From an uncultured Bacteroidales bacterium (GTDB lineage Bacteria > Bacteroidota > Bacteroidia > Bacteroidales > UBA932): 64,000 nt of DNA. The stretch covers positions 41,239 through 105,238 of the forward strand of contig CAMFBM010000004.1 of NCBI GenBank assembly GCA_945948555.1. The letters are read 5' to 3'. Positions within the stretch are counted from its first letter, which is position 1, and the number at the start of each line of letters is the position of its first letter. Position numbers and translations under genes: made by a program. Below the pieces are notes generated by a model. It saw only the letters and a list, made by a program, of their open reading frames with translations, made no database searches and had not been told where the DNA came from. Shown piece after piece: positions 8,417 through 17,188 of the stretch.

Positions 8417-10150
8417 ATGGCAAAAGAAAGGAAATGGATATTGAAGGACCCTGCAGACGCCGAAACCGTCAGCAGACTGTCCTCTGAACTGGGAGTGGAT
8501 CCCGTCCTCGCCGAACTTCTCGTCCAGCGTGGAGTGACCACTTTTGCCCAGGCCCGTTCCTTTTTCCGTCCGAGTCTCGACGACCTGCACGACCCTTTCC
8601 TGATGAAGGATATGGACAGGGCTGTGGAGCGTGTCGGCAGGGCTGTCGCCACGGGAGAGAAGATTCTTGTGTACGGCGACTATGACGTTGACGGTACGAC
8701 TGCGGTCTCTTTAGTCTATTCTTTCCTCAGGGAACTGACCGAATCCGTGGGATTCTACATCCCGGACCGCTATGATGAAGGCTACGGCGTTTCCTTCAAG
8801 GGAATCGACAAGGCTGCCGGTGAGGGATATTCCCTGATAATAACCCTCGACTGCGGAATCAAAGCCAATGACAAGGTTGCCTACGCCTCCGGCAAGGGCA
8901 TAGATATGATTATCTGTGACCACCATCTCCCCGAGAATGAACTTCCCGCAGCCGTCGCCGTACTGGACCCCAAGAGGGAGGACTGCGATTATCCTTTCGA
9001 TGACCTTTCCGGTTGCGGTGTGGGATTCAAACTCGTGCAGGCCTATTCGCAGCAGAACGGGATTCCTTTCGAGAGGCTGCTTCCCCTGCTTGACCTTCTT
9101 GTTGTGAGCATAGCCTCGGATCTCGTCTCTGTGGTGGGGGAGAACAGGATTCTGGCCCATTACGGGCTGAAACGCCTGAACGAGAATCCTCGCAAGGGAC
9201 TGCTGGCGATGATACGCATCTCCGACCTTGACCCTGAGCACATCACAATTGACGACATCGTCTTCAAAATCGGTCCGAGAATCAATGCCGCAGGCAGGAT
9301 GGAGACAGGAAGCATCGCTGTGGAACTGATGACTGCGGTCGATGATGCACAGGCGAACCGAATCGGCGAGGAAATAAACCGCAGGAACAACGAGCGCAAG
9401 GAAATCGACAGGGAAATCACCCACGAGGCCCTGCTGATGGTCCAGTCGGGAAAGTGTCTGTCAAGTGGCAATGCAACGATAGTTTACAATCCGAAATGGC
9501 ACAAGGGGGTCGTAGGAATCGTGGCCTCCCGTCTTGTGGAGGCATTCTACAAGCCGACTGTCGTGCTGACCATGTCAAACGGCTTTGTGACCGGGTCCGC
9601 CCGCAGTGTCCACGGCTTCGACCTTTACGGGGCAATAGAAAGCTGTGCCGACCTGCTCGAGAATTTCGGAGGACATCTTTATGCCGCCGGACTGACCCTC
9701 AGGGAGGAGAATCTCCCGGAATTTTGCAGGAGAATCGAGAAATCCATCTCCGAGAACATCAACAGCGAGATGCTTACCCCTGTAATTACCGTTGACGCCC
9801 GCCTGAACTTTGACAGAATCACGCCGAAGTTCTTCCGCATTCTAAAGCAGTTCCAGCCTTTCGGACCGGGCAACAATGCTCCCGTTTTCCTGACGGAGAA
9901 TGTCTATGACAACGGCAATGCCAGAAAGGTAGGCAACGAAGGCAGCCACCTCAAACTGGAACTGATGCAGGAGAGCCAGCCTTACCGTCACATCTCGGCC
10001 ATAGCTTTCAACAAATCGGAACATTTCGATCACATCAAGGCCGGGAATCCGATTGACATCTGTTATTCGATTGTGGAAAATTACTACAGGGGCATTGCCA
10101 ACATCCAGCTCCGAGTGAAAGACCTGCGCGACCGCGAGGAGGCTTTCTGA
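8417..10150 (+). CDS. recJ: Single-stranded-DNA-specific exonuclease RecJ
   Basis: 5'-3' ssDNA exonuclease for recombination and mismatch repair. The DHH phosphoesterase domain carries GDYDVDGT (87-94) and the name-giving DHH triad in MIICDHHLPENELP (about 168-170); a further motif is SGCGVGFKL. The DHHA1 domain ends in NFGGHLYAAGLTL near residue 420, and the last 110 residues form the RecJ OB domain (FGPGNNAPVF onward). Length 577 is typical. It has its own promoter and runs convergently into aroK; no clear terminator was seen in the 30-base gap. Confidence 0.96.
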   Translation: MAKERKWILKDPADAETVSRLSSELGVDPVLAELLVQRGVTTFAQARSFFRPSLDDLHDPFLMKDMDRAVERVGRAVATGEKILVYGDYDVDGTTAVSLVYSFLRELTESVGFYIPDRYDEGYGVSFKGIDKAAGEGYSLIITLDCGIKANDKVAYASGKGIDMIICDHHLPENELPAAVAVLDPKREDCDYPFDDLSGCGVGFKLVQAYSQQNGIPFERLLPLLDLLVVSIASDLVSVVGENRILAHYGLKRLNENPRKGLLAMIRISDLDPEHITIDDIVFKIGPRINAAGRMETGSIAVELMTAVDDAQANRIGEEINRRNNERKEIDREITHEALLMVQSGKCLSSGNATIVYNPKWHKGVVGIVASRLVEAFYKPTVVLTMSNGFVTGSARSVHGFDLYGAIESCADLLENFGGHLYAAGLTLREENLPEFCRRIEKSISENINSEMLTPVITVDARLNFDRITPKFFRILKQFQPFGPGNNAPVFLTENVYDNGNARKVGNEGSHLKLELMQESQPYRHISAIAFNKSEHFDHIKAGNPIDICYSIVENYYRGIANIQLRVKDLRDREEAF

Positions 10151-10180
10151 CAGTTTGGAATTACCGTGGCTCCGCTTTTG

Positions 10181-10753
10181 TCAAATCCCCGCCAGAGTGT
10201 CGGCGATTTGCCCGGCAAGTGCTTCGAAATCAATCTTCCCGGTTTCCTTGAGCAAGAAGTCCTCTATGTCAATCACCGATGATGCAACGTTCTCGTAGAT
10301 TGCGGAGCGTTTTTCCATCAGTTCTTCTATCCGTCCGCGAAGGGAACCTGTGCCGCAGTTGAGCATCGGCCGTCCTGCGGAGTCTTTCTCAAGATTGCGC
10401 ACAAGGGTGTCTATTCCTGCTCTCAGATAGATGCAGTAGGTGTGTCTCTTTACCAGCAGGGCGCATTCCACGGTCGTGACCGTCCCGCCTCCCAAAGACA
10501 GGATTCTTGTCCCGTCCTCCGGTCTTGCGGATTTGTCGCTCTCCTTTCCGAAAATGACCTCACGCAGTGCCTCCTGCTCAATCTTTCTGAAGTATTTCTC
10601 GCCCTCCGATGAGAAAATCTCCTGGATGCTCCTTCCTTCCCTCTCTTCGATGAAAGTGTCCAGGTCGGTCAGGGGACAGGACAGAAGAGCGGCGAGGGCT
10701 TTCCCCACGCTGCTCTTTCCACATCCCATAAATCCGTTCAGGGTTATTGTCAT
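10181..10753 (-). CDS. aroK: Shikimate kinase
   Basis: Phosphorylates shikimate at O3, the fifth step of the chorismate pathway. The P-loop GFMGCGKSSVGK is near the N-terminus; DLDTFIEEREGRSIQEIF contains the substrate-binding aspartate; LGGGTV and the lid sequence AGRPML follow. The ATG at 10753 (MTITLNGFMG) gives the usual short N-terminus; another in-frame ATG at 10768 adds five residues. The gene lies about 45 bases past the parC stop on the same strand and may share its transcript. aroE of the same pathway lies 7 kb away in the window but in a separate unit. Confidence 0.94.
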   Translation of the reverse strand: MTITLNGFMGCGKSSVGKALAALLSCPLTDLDTFIEEREGRSIQEIFSSEGEKYFRKIEQEALREVIFGKESDKSARPEDGTRILSLGGGTVTTVECALLVKRHTYCIYLRAGIDTLVRNLEKDSAGRPMLNCGTGSLRGRIEELMEKRSAIYENVASSVIDIEDFLLKETGKIDFEALAGQIADTLAGI

Positions 10754-10798
10754 AGATTTCAATGTCATCCGGAGGGGAGATTATCCGGAGGTGGAACA

Positions 10799-13534
10799 CT
10801 AAAATAAAGTAGGCTGGTCGTCATCTGAAAGCCCATCGTCAATCGGGTCCGGAATGTCATCCTGATTGACATCTCCGGCAAGGTTCTCAGCCTCGGAAGG
10901 TGCCTGAGCCTGCTCCTTGAGATCCTCCTCCCTCACCAGAGGCTCGATGAAGCTGACACTCCTGAGTTCGTACTGGCTTGCTCTCTTGCCCTTTGCCGTC
11001 AGACCTTTCTTTGCGATGAACTCCTCTACGTCAATCTTCTCGGCCTCCCTGTGCTCATACTTCCCGCCGAAGACGATTTCTGCCTGAGGGTGACGGTCGT
11101 CGCAGACCGCAACGAGGTAGGATCCTTTGGCGTCGGAGATGAACGAAACAGGCGTGTTGTCACTCACGTCAAAACTGAACCTCTTGACATAGAACGTTCC
11201 GGAACCGCCGTCGTAATACAATGCCGCCCAGGTCTTTCCCGCATCGAACTTCTCGATTCTGAGAATCTCGCCCTGGTATCTGTTGCTCAGGTCGAATGAG
11301 GATGTGTAATAGGTTCCGTCGGCAAAAATCGCAAGGATATGGTCCCCGGTGTTGAACTGCCCGAGCCATACACCTCTTGAATCCTCATTGAGCCTCTGGA
11401 TGTCCGCATCGAACCAGATGTCCTTGCCCCCGATTGTGGATATGCCCTTGCTCTTGAGCTGGATTCTCTGAATCGGGTTCTTGCTGACGACATTGCCTCT
11501 TGAGCCCCTTCCCTTGATGGCAAGCTGCGAGAAATCGTACTCGTCGATGAGCTTCTTGAGTTTCGGACGTGGCCTGAGGTAAATCTTGACGGTTTCGGCC
11601 TCGCCGTTCCCGTTGGCGGTGAACCAGAGAATGATCGAACCGGGAGTTCCCTGTGTCAGGTCGTATTCTTTGTCCCTGGTCACTCCACCGATGGCGAACC
11701 TCTTGGCGTATGTCAGGCTGGTCTTGCCCTCGCGGTAGATGACATTGTAGATTGTCCGGGAGTCATTCCTGTTGAAAAGGCCCACATAGATGATGTCCTT
11801 GCCGAAGAAGGCCTTGTCACTTACTTTGGTGACACGGTATTTGCCGTCCTTGTTGAACACCACTATTTCCGACATATCTGAACAGTCGCAGACAAATTCC
11901 GCGTTGTCCTCCTTCTTCAGGTTGATTCCGACGAAGCCTTCAGCCTTGTTCGCGTAGAGCCTGGCATTGTTGTTGACCACACGGGTGACCGCAATGTTCT
12001 CGAAACTGGTCACTTCTGTCAGCCTGTCGTGACCTTTGCCGTATTTCTTTTTCAGATTCCTGAAATACTGTATGGTGTACTCCGTGAGGTTGTCGAGGTT
12101 ATTCCTGACCTCCTCCATCTCGTCTTCGAGGCCCCGGATCTTCTCATCGACACTTTTGACGTCAAATCTGGAGATTTTCTTCACCGGTTTCTCGACCAGT
12201 TTCAGGATGTCCTCCGGAGTGATTTCCCTCTGCAGCAGATGCTGGAATTCCTTCATCTTGACAAAAGTCTCCTCCAACTGCTCCTCCCAGGAGGCGGAAT
12301 CCCCCTCCAGTACCTTGTACACCTTGTTTTCGAAGAAAATCTTCTCCAGGGAACTGTAATGCCAGTCGTTCTCAAGCTCATCCATCCTCAGCTGGAGTTC
12401 CTGGCGCAGGAGTTCCCTCGTGTGGTCGGTGTCATAGCGGAGTATGTCGTCCACGTTCAGGAACTGAGGCTTGTTGTCTACAATCACGCAGGCATTCGGA
12501 GAAATCGACACCTCGCATCCCGTAAATGCGTACAGGGCATCGATTGTCTTGTCCGGAGAGACGTCGTTCGGAAGGTGGATGACGATGTTCGCCTGGCTTG
12601 TGGTCAGGTCGTCGATTTTCTTAATCTTGATTTTCCCCTTGTCCTTTGCCTTGAGGATGTCCTCAATGATGTTGTGGGTGGTCCTTCCGAAAGGGATCTC
12701 GGTAATCGCGATGGTGTTCTTGTCAAGTTTCTCAATCTTGGCGCGAACCTTCACGACACCTCCTCTCTGTCCCTTGTTGTATTTGCTGCAGTCGGCGAAA
12801 CCTCCTGTTGGGAAGTCCGGATAAATCTCGAAATCCCTGCCCTGGAGGATGGCAATGGATGCGTCGATGAGCTCGTTGAAGTTGTGCGGCAGAATCTTGG
12901 ACGCAAGACCCACGGCAATTCCCTCTGCTCCCTGTGCAAGCAGGAGAGGAAATTTCACAGGCAGTTCGACAGGCTCCTTGTTGCGTCCGTCGTAGGAGTT
13001 CATCCAGTTTGTGATTTTCGGGTTGAAAACCACTTCCTTGGCGAATTTGGTCAGCCTTGCCTCAATGTACCTCGGTGCCGCATTCGAGTCGCCTGTGATG
13101 ATGTTGCCCCAGTTCCCCTGGCAGTCGATCAGAAGGTCTTTCTGCCCGAGCTGGACCATTGCTCCCACGATTGAGGAATCTCCGTGCGGATGGTACTGCA
13201 TCGCGTGTCCCGCTAGGGACGCCACCTTGATGTAGGAACCGTCGTCCTTCTCGTACATCGCGTGCAGGACCCTCCTCTGTACAGGTTTGAGTCCGTCGAT
13301 TATGTGCGGGACAGCCCTTGCGAGGATGACATACGAGGCATAGTCAAGAAACCAGTCCTTGAACATTCCCGAGAGCTTGAATTTCCTGCTGCTCTCCCCA
13401 AGAAGCCTGTCATATTTGCCTGACGGGCCCTTTGACTCGTCCACAGGCTCATCCTGGCCGGCCTCTCCGTCATTGTATCCATCCACAGGGATGTTGTCCT
13501 CCCAGTTGTCGTCCCTCTCGTCTGTCGCGTCCAT
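10799..13534 (-). CDS. parC: DNA topoisomerase IV / gyrase-type subunit A
   Basis: Type IIA topoisomerase breakage-reunion subunit for decatenation. An acidic N-terminal leader of about 50 residues precedes the winged-helix domain; the quinolone-resistance region has HPHGDSSI near 115-122, and the catalytic tyrosine lies in AAPRYIEARL (Tyr156). A coiled-coil stretch near 430-480 (DEKIRGLEDEMEEVRNNLDNL) and a degenerate C-terminal beta-pinwheel follow, ending in an acidic tail. Length (911) and lack of the GyrA-box fit ParC of Bacteroidales better than GyrA. parE is not adjacent here. The leader between era and parC is almost pure A/T (13536-13569). Confidence 0.92.
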   Translation of the reverse strand: MDATDERDDNWEDNIPVDGYNDGEAGQDEPVDESKGPSGKYDRLLGESSRKFKLSGMFKDWFLDYASYVILARAVPHIIDGLKPVQRRVLHAMYEKDDGSYIKVASLAGHAMQYHPHGDSSIVGAMVQLGQKDLLIDCQGNWGNIITGDSNAAPRYIEARLTKFAKEVVFNPKITNWMNSYDGRNKEPVELPVKFPLLLAQGAEGIAVGLASKILPHNFNELIDASIAILQGRDFEIYPDFPTGGFADCSKYNKGQRGGVVKVRAKIEKLDKNTIAITEIPFGRTTHNIIEDILKAKDKGKIKIKKIDDLTTSQANIVIHLPNDVSPDKTIDALYAFTGCEVSISPNACVIVDNKPQFLNVDDILRYDTDHTRELLRQELQLRMDELENDWHYSSLEKIFFENKVYKVLEGDSASWEEQLEETFVKMKEFQHLLQREITPEDILKLVEKPVKKISRFDVKSVDEKIRGLEDEMEEVRNNLDNLTEYTIQYFRNLKKKYGKGHDRLTEVTSFENIAVTRVVNNNARLYANKAEGFVGINLKKEDNAEFVCDCSDMSEIVVFNKDGKYRVTKVSDKAFFGKDIIYVGLFNRNDSRTIYNVIYREGKTSLTYAKRFAIGGVTRDKEYDLTQGTPGSIILWFTANGNGEAETVKIYLRPRPKLKKLIDEYDFSQLAIKGRGSRGNVVSKNPIQRIQLKSKGISTIGGKDIWFDADIQRLNEDSRGVWLGQFNTGDHILAIFADGTYYTSSFDLSNRYQGEILRIEKFDAGKTWAALYYDGGSGTFYVKRFSFDVSDNTPVSFISDAKGSYLVAVCDDRHPQAEIVFGGKYEHREAEKIDVEEFIAKKGLTAKGKRASQYELRSVSFIEPLVREEDLKEQAQAPSEAENLAGDVNQDDIPDPIDDGLSDDDQPTLF

Positions 13535-13568
13535 AAAAATTTATATACCTATTATATATTTATATATA

Positions 13569-14453
13569 TCAATATTCGTAACCGAACCTTTTCAACTCGC
13601 GTTTGTTCTCCCTCCAGCCGTCGTCGACCTTGACGAACAGATGAAGGAATACCTTCTTCTGGAAGAAGTCCTCCATTTCGATGCGCGCCTGAGTCCCGAC
13701 CTTTTTGAGAGCCTGGCCGCCCTTGCCGATGATGATACCCTTCTGGGATTCCCTCATCACATAGATGACCGCACTGATCTCGTACCTTTCCTCGCCCTCC
13801 CTGAACTGTTCGATTGCAACCTCGCAGCTGTACGGAATCTCCTGCGAATAGTTTAGGAAGATTTTCTCCCGGATAATCTCCGAGGCGAAGAACCTGAGGT
13901 TCTTGTCAGTGAACACATCCTTGTCGAACCAGGCCGGCGCCTCGGGAAGTCTCTCCACAATGGCATCGAAGATGTTATCCAGATTGAACTTCTCCTGCGC
14001 CGAAGCCGGTATGACCAGAGCCTCGGGGAGTCGCTCCTTCCACCAGTCCATCAGCCTGAGGACATCCTCCTGTGAACTGATGTCAATCTTGTTGACTACA
14101 AGGATGACCGGGCACCCGACTTTCTGTAGTTTCTCGACATACTCGGTGTTCTTGTCAGCCTTCTCGACAGTGTCGGTCACATAGAGAATGATGTCGGCAT
14201 CACCAATTGCGGTGTCCACGAAGTTCATCATACTCTCTTGGAGCCTGTAGCTGGGTTTCAGGATGCCTGGAGTGTCGGAATAGACGATTTGGTAGTCCTC
14301 TCCGTTCACTATGCCCATTATCCTGTGCCTTGTCGTCTGGGCCTTTGCCGTGACAATTGACAGCTTCTCCCCGACAAGAGCATTCATCAATGTTGACTTT
14401 CCGACATTCGGGTTCCCGATAATGTTGACGAACCCTGCCCTGTGCCTTCCCAT
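13569..14453 (-). CDS. era: GTPase Era
   Basis: Essential GTPase that assists maturation of the 16S rRNA 3' end and 30S assembly. G1 is GNPNVGKST (13-21 from the chosen start), G3 DTPG, G4 NKID, and the C-terminal KH domain carries IIGKGGQALKKVG. The open frame extends 80 codons further upstream, but that part overlaps the rluB-type gene antiphase and has no Era homology; the ATG at 14453 (MGRHRAGFVNIIG) gives the canonical 294 residues and lies four bases after the preceding stop, indicating translational coupling. Confidence 0.96.
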   Translation of the reverse strand: MGRHRAGFVNIIGNPNVGKSTLMNALVGEKLSIVTAKAQTTRHRIMGIVNGEDYQIVYSDTPGILKPSYRLQESMMNFVDTAIGDADIILYVTDTVEKADKNTEYVEKLQKVGCPVILVVNKIDISSQEDVLRLMDWWKERLPEALVIPASAQEKFNLDNIFDAIVERLPEAPAWFDKDVFTDKNLRFFASEIIREKIFLNYSQEIPYSCEVAIEQFREGEERYEISAVIYVMRESQKGIIIGKGGQALKKVGTQARIEMEDFFQKKVFLHLFVKVDDGWRENKRELKRFGYEY

Positions 14454-14457
14454 AAGA

Positions 14458-15876
14458 CTACTTGTAAGCGCCCATCTTGAGGATGTTGACCTCACCTTCG
14501 GTAAGGTATCTCCAGCCTCCGCGTTTGATTCCCTTCTTTGTGAGTCCTGCGAAATACACCCTGTCGAGAGCCTTGACTTCGTACCCGAGTGATTCGAAGA
14601 TCCTGCGGACAATCCGGTTCTTTCCTGAGTGAATCTCAATGCCGATCTTCCTGTGGTCATCCTCATCGATGTACTCCAGTTCGTCTGCGGCAATCTCTCC
14701 GTCGGTGAGGGTAACCCCGCTCTTGATGGTCTCGAAATCCTCCTGCTTCAACTCGTTGTTGAGGGACACCTGGTAGATTTTCTTCTTGTCGTATGACGGA
14801 TGCGCAAGTTTCTCGGCAATCTCTCCGTCATTGGTGAACATCAGCACTCCGGTAGTGTTCTTGTCAAGGCGGCCCACAGGGAACACCCTCGCCTCGCATC
14901 CTTTCAGCAGGTCCATCACTGTCTTCTCTGCGTGAGGGTCGCTTGAAGTGGTCACAAAGCCTTTCGGCTTGTTCATCACGATGTAAACCTTGGCCTCTCC
15001 CTTGAGCCTCTCGCCGTTGAACCTCACGTCATCGGTGTTGATGTTGATTTTCGTCCCGAGTTCGGTGACTACCTCTCCGTTGACTGTCACGACACCTGCC
15101 TGGATGAAGTTGTCAGCCTCCCTTCTTGAGCACATTCCGGAATTGGCTATGAATTTGTTGAGCCTTACGGTCTCCTTTACTGGTATGCTGACCATATCGT
15201 TGTCGGAGTAGAGTTCCGTGTCAAGTACAGGCTTGCGGCTGATCATCCTCTCGATTCCCTCGTGGGCTTTGTTCAAGGCAGTCTGGCGTGCAGGCTTGCG
15301 GAAGTTCTTTCCGCCTTTTCCCTGGAATCCTCTCCTGTCCTCTCCGTTGAAAGGACGGCCTCCGAATCCCGGTCTTCTCTGCTCTGAGTCACCTCTGAAG
15401 CCTCTTCTCTCGCCATTTGAGTAACTTCTTCTCTCATCTGAACCGAAAGAACGCCTTTCTCCCGAAGGACGCTGGAAACTCCTCCTCTGTCCGCCTTCGC
15501 TGCCGTAGCTCCTTCTTTCTCCGGAATTGCTGCCATAGCTCCTTTTCTCTCCGTAGCTCCTGTCTGAAGAGCCGTAGCCCCTTTCAGATGAACCATATCC
15601 TCTGTTTTCCGACCCGTAATTCCTGTCAGATAATCCGAAATTTCTTCTTTCGCCCTGATTGTAGCTCCTTCTTTCAGAAGCCTGTCCGTAACTTCTTCTT
15701 TCCGTGTCCGGCCTTCCGCTGGCGGTCCTCCTCTCGGATGACACTCTGCCGTAGCCTGAGGAAACCTCTGAGCTGCTGCTTATTCTTGGTCTGCGCGGAC
15801 GATTCTGACGGTCTCCATACTCCCTACGGTCTCCCGTCTGATTGCGGTCAAAGCCGCCTTTTCTGTTGTTTTCCAT
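14458..15876 (-). CDS. RluB/RsuA-family pseudouridine synthase with long Arg/Ser/Gly-rich N-terminal tail
   Basis: Modifies a uridine in 23S rRNA (RluB makes psi2605 in E. coli). Residues 1-200 are a low-complexity tail made of degenerate RRSYG / ERRSFG / RGYGSSE units. The S4 RNA-binding domain is near 238-285 (VRLNKFIANSGMCSRREADNFI), and the catalytic domain holds GRLDKNTTG (335-343, catalytic Asp338) and GKNRIVRRIFESLGY near the end. The usual family length is about 250, so the tail nearly doubles it. Basic tails on RluB are seen in other Bacteroidales; a role in RNA binding is inferred. It lies directly upstream of era, four bases apart, forming a ribosome-biogenesis pair. Confidence 0.9.
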   Translation of the reverse strand: MENNRKGGFDRNQTGDRREYGDRQNRPRRPRISSSSEVSSGYGRVSSERRTASGRPDTERRSYGQASERRSYNQGERRNFGLSDRNYGSENRGYGSSERGYGSSDRSYGEKRSYGSNSGERRSYGSEGGQRRSFQRPSGERRSFGSDERRSYSNGERRGFRGDSEQRRPGFGGRPFNGEDRRGFQGKGGKNFRKPARQTALNKAHEGIERMISRKPVLDTELYSDNDMVSIPVKETVRLNKFIANSGMCSRREADNFIQAGVVTVNGEVVTELGTKININTDDVRFNGERLKGEAKVYIVMNKPKGFVTTSSDPHAEKTVMDLLKGCEARVFPVGRLDKNTTGVLMFTNDGEIAEKLAHPSYDKKKIYQVSLNNELKQEDFETIKSGVTLTDGEIAADELEYIDEDDHRKIGIEIHSGKNRIVRRIFESLGYEVKALDRVYFAGLTKKGIKRGGWRYLTEGEVNILKMGAYK

Positions 15877-15911
15877 TTTTCTTGTGCCTTTAAGGCAATT
15901 TAATTGGGATA

Positions 15912-16691
15912 CTATTGTAACTTAAAAATATATGTAATTGTTCCTTGTTGCATTGCGGGTGCGTTCACATCCATATTGAAATGTGCCTCCTTGGCCGCGT
16001 TGATGGCCGACTGCCAGAGATTCTTGTCCGTAATCTCCGTCAGCTGCGGATTGACAGTCGCTTTCTTCACCTCCCCGTAATTGTCGACCCAGATGTCAAC
16101 AACAACCTTGCCTGACTTCTGAACATTGTACACGGGACGCGGCAGATAACCGTTCACAGGTGTTCTGCCCTTGATTTTCGCATTCGGCTCCCCGTTCACT
16201 TTTGCATTGTCAGCCGTCCCCGAGGCGTGTCCCGCCTTCAGTTCCGAACTTGTCCTGTAGGCAGTCTGCGGAGCAAGGGTGTCCTTGTCGGAGCGGTTGT
16301 CGGCTGCGTGGAACAGAGCCCTGCGGTTGATTTCCTTCTCCCTTGGCGGCTCCGGCACCTCAACGTCTCCGTCCTCTCCCACGGTTGCCTCCTGAGCCAG
16401 ATTGGCCTTCGTGCCCTCCATCTGGGCTTCAGACCTCTGCACCAGTTCCATCGGCTTTGTCGGATCCGGATTGATGGCCTTCGGCTCCCTGCCTCTTTTA
16501 GGCTTCCTCAATTCAGCCTCATCCTCCGAAAAATCAATCAGGATTGTCTTCTCCTCCGGTGGGGGATAGATGTATTTCAGACCGGTGAAAGCCCCGAAGA
16601 CCGCGACCGAGCCGTTGACCGCCACCGTCAGCACGATGCCGGCGATGACCGACCTCAGGTTCTGCCTCTTTCTGTCTTCCTTATATCCCAT
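15912..16691 (-). CDS. TonB-like energy transducer
   Basis: Periplasm-spanning protein that couples the ExbB/ExbD motor to outer-membrane transporters. After a short basic cytoplasmic start (KEDRKRQNLRS) comes one membrane helix (VIAGIVLTVAVNGSVAVFGA), a charged linker rich in Pro, Glu and Lys, and a C-terminal TonB-type domain with YLPRPVYNVQKSGKVVVDIWVD and NPQLTEITDKNLWQSA, ending FKLQ. An upstream in-frame ATG at 16706 would add five residues. Last gene of the exbB-exbD-tonB set. Because the C-domain is closer to the TonB/TolA periplasmic type used for many receptors, it cannot be assigned to one receptor. Confidence 0.85.
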   Translation of the reverse strand: MGYKEDRKRQNLRSVIAGIVLTVAVNGSVAVFGAFTGLKYIYPPPEEKTILIDFSEDEAELRKPKRGREPKAINPDPTKPMELVQRSEAQMEGTKANLAQEATVGEDGDVEVPEPPREKEINRRALFHAADNRSDKDTLAPQTAYRTSSELKAGHASGTADNAKVNGEPNAKIKGRTPVNGYLPRPVYNVQKSGKVVVDIWVDNYGEVKKATVNPQLTEITDKNLWQSAINAAKEAHFNMDVNAPAMQQGTITYIFKLQ

Positions 16692-16730
16692 AAGTCTGAA
16701 ACACAATGTTTTATATATCCTTTAATTTAC

Positions 16731-16772
16731 GGAATATTCACTATTCAGCATCAACGGAATATTGACTATTCC
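16731..16772. repeat. Direct repeat with palindromic half at the exbD-tonB junction
   Basis: GGAATATTCACTATTC (16731-16746) recurs as GGAATATTGACTATTC (16756-16771) with a 25-base period; the second copy forms GGAATA-TTGAC-TATTCC and contains the exbD stop codon. It could be a weak hairpin or protein site between exbD and tonB. Confidence 0.45.
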
Positions 16773-17179
16773 GGCGAAGTCGCCATAATCACCTTGTAGT
16801 GGTTGCGCTTCGCGACATTCATCAGTTTGACGACCTCCTTGATCGGAACGGTTTCGTCGGCATATATGGAGAAAGTCGGGTCTTCCTCCTCCTGAAGCAG
16901 GCCGATCAGCTCGTCCTCCACCTGGTCGAACCTCACCGGGGTCTTGTCTCCGTTGATGTGCCAGGAATATGTGTCCGTGTCAGTGTAGTGCTTGATGGAA
17001 ACACTGACGGTTGCCTTTGCCGCAACCTGCCCCGTGCTCTTCGGAAGCAGGAGCTTGAGGGCATTCGGATTGACGAGGGTCGATGTCACCAGAAAGAATA
17101 TGAGAAGCAGGAACACGATGTCCGTCATCGAAGACATCGAAAATCCCGCATCCACCTTTGTTGTCCGTTTGATGGCCAT
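16766..17179 (-). CDS. exbD: ExbD/TolR-type biopolymer transport protein
   Basis: Inner-membrane stator subunit of a TonB energising motor. A single N-terminal membrane helix (MTDIVFLLLIFFLVTST, about residues 18-34) contains the proton-path aspartate in SMTDIVF; the rest is a small periplasmic ExbD domain ending ADETVPIKEVVKLMNVAKRNHYKVIMAT. Length 137 fits. Starts nine bases after the exbB stop. The stop codon lies inside a short palindromic repeat. Confidence 0.9.
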   Translation of the reverse strand: MAIKRTTKVDAGFSMSSMTDIVFLLLIFFLVTSTLVNPNALKLLLPKSTGQVAAKATVSVSIKHYTDTDTYSWHINGDKTPVRFDQVEDELIGLLQEEEDPTFSIYADETVPIKEVVKLMNVAKRNHYKVIMATSPE

Positions 17180-17188
17180 ATCCAGTCC

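Noticed and set aside
12029..13174. Long plus-strand open frame (381 codons) inside parC
   Set aside because: It is antisense to a strongly conserved ParC core, has no recognisable domains and follows from codon bias on the real strand.
14454..14693. Longer Era start with 80 extra residues
   Set aside because: The extension overlaps the rluB-type gene out of frame and is unlike any Era; the start at 14453 gives the family length.
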